Below are positions 63,542 through 64,000 of a stretch of 64,000 nt of DNA, in pieces. Positions within the stretch are counted from its first letter, which is position 1; the number at the start of each line of letters is the position of its first letter. Below the pieces are notes generated by a model that worked only from the letters and a program-made list of their open reading frames with translations, made no database searches and was not told where the DNA came from. A program made the position numbers and the translations under genes. The stretch comes from Tridacna crocea (lineage: Eukaryota > Mollusca > Bivalvia > Cardiida > Cardiidae): NCBI GenBank assembly GCA_943736015.1, contig OX031065.1:25930427-25994426 (forward strand), given 5' to 3'.

Positions 63542-63769
63542 TTAAACCTTTCCCAAATGACAAATTTTGGACTCCTCCAAACCAGAAGAGTTTGCAGACG
63601 ACAATTTTAGATTTGGAGAAAATGCCTGAAAGTTCTCAAAAATGGTAGAAAACACTTTGGGAAAAGGAGAAATTGCTCGTTACGAGGAATTTCTTCTTTT
63701 CCCACATTGTTTTCAAAAGACTTTTATTGCAGACATGTAAAAACCAGGGCTTGTTTGGGAAAGGGTTAA
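63542..63769 (+). mobile_element. TH-C element, full copy in Piezo intron 2
   Basis: TTAAACCTTTCCCAAATGAC start, tip ATTGCTCGTTACGAGGAAT, GTTTGGGAAAGGGTTAA end. Confidence 0.85.
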
Positions 63770-63961
63770 GCAAAAGTAATAAAGATATAAAAGATAATCT
63801 GGTAGAAATCATTCAAGTTATCTGGAGCAATTTTTTTCTCTTGTCATATTGTTTTGTAGTTGAATGGACCTGAGATATTTTGGGAAAATAGTTAAACTAC
63901 TCAGCATTCAACCACTGAAAAAATATATTTAAATGGAAATTGTTAGTTCAATACTGTTTAT

Positions 63962-64000
63962 TTAACTCATTACCACACAATCCCTTCTTTTGACACCCCT
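63962..64000 (-). repeat. TH-A element, start only, cut by window edge
   Basis: TTAACTCATTACCACACAAT, then CTTTTGACACCCC. Confidence 0.72.

Overview
This is nuclear DNA from an invertebrate animal, most likely a bivalve mollusc. It is AT-rich, its three recognisable genes have long introns with GT/AG borders, there are no operons or ribosome-binding sites, and the dispersed repeats (tRNA-derived SINEs, ATACCCCC-type repeats, AGGTGAGCT repeats, GAGC-ended palindromes) are of a kind I associate with bivalves. The bivalve assignment rests on remembered repeat resemblance, not on a search.

Genes. (1) ZFTRAF1 (CYHR1), plus strand, four coding exons from 5698 to 16224, 348 codons: a RING finger followed by a TRAF-type zinc finger. 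(2) A 188-residue multi-pass membrane protein on the minus strand, 35390-35956, that looks like TMEM276. In human, TMEM276 and ZFTRAF1 are neighbours that even form read-through transcripts, so this looks like old microsynteny, here in convergent orientation. (3) The first two coding exons of a Piezo mechanosensitive channel, plus strand, 61342-61414 and 62835-62930; the gene continues past the window. A CpG-rich stretch at 44.44-44.76 kb with two TGACGTCA sites, a YY1-like motif and a good splice donor may be a promoter for Piezo and/or TMEM276.

Everything else is introns and intergenic DNA filled with small non-autonomous elements. The dominant one is a roughly 230-bp element bounded by TTAA, with TTAACCCTTTACC-type inverted ends and a long central hairpin. 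I count about 90 copies and fragments, roughly a quarter of the window. Three subfamilies (called here TH-A, TH-B, TH-C) differ in arms and in hairpin-tip sequence, yet each tip is self-complementary. Copies are often joined end to end through one shared TTAA, or nested in each other or in other repeats.

Other elements with clear structure: a fold-back at 683-788 with 9-bp target duplication; a 1.06-kb element at 7092-8150 whose inverted ends are short tandem repeats, with 8-bp duplication, nested in a TH-A copy; four copies of a ~112-bp element with 10-bp duplications (8981, 10362, 47153, 49554); a cluster of palindromic elements at 22.1-23.7 kb; a perfect 79-nt palindrome at 28266-28344; a different TTAA element at 30561-31107; a TIR element at 47747-48132; and a 406-bp element with 9-bp duplication at 55473-55878. 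No transposase or reverse transcriptase reading frame is visible, so all of these depend on enzymes encoded elsewhere. Most short open frames in the window are read-through of the TTAA hairpins.
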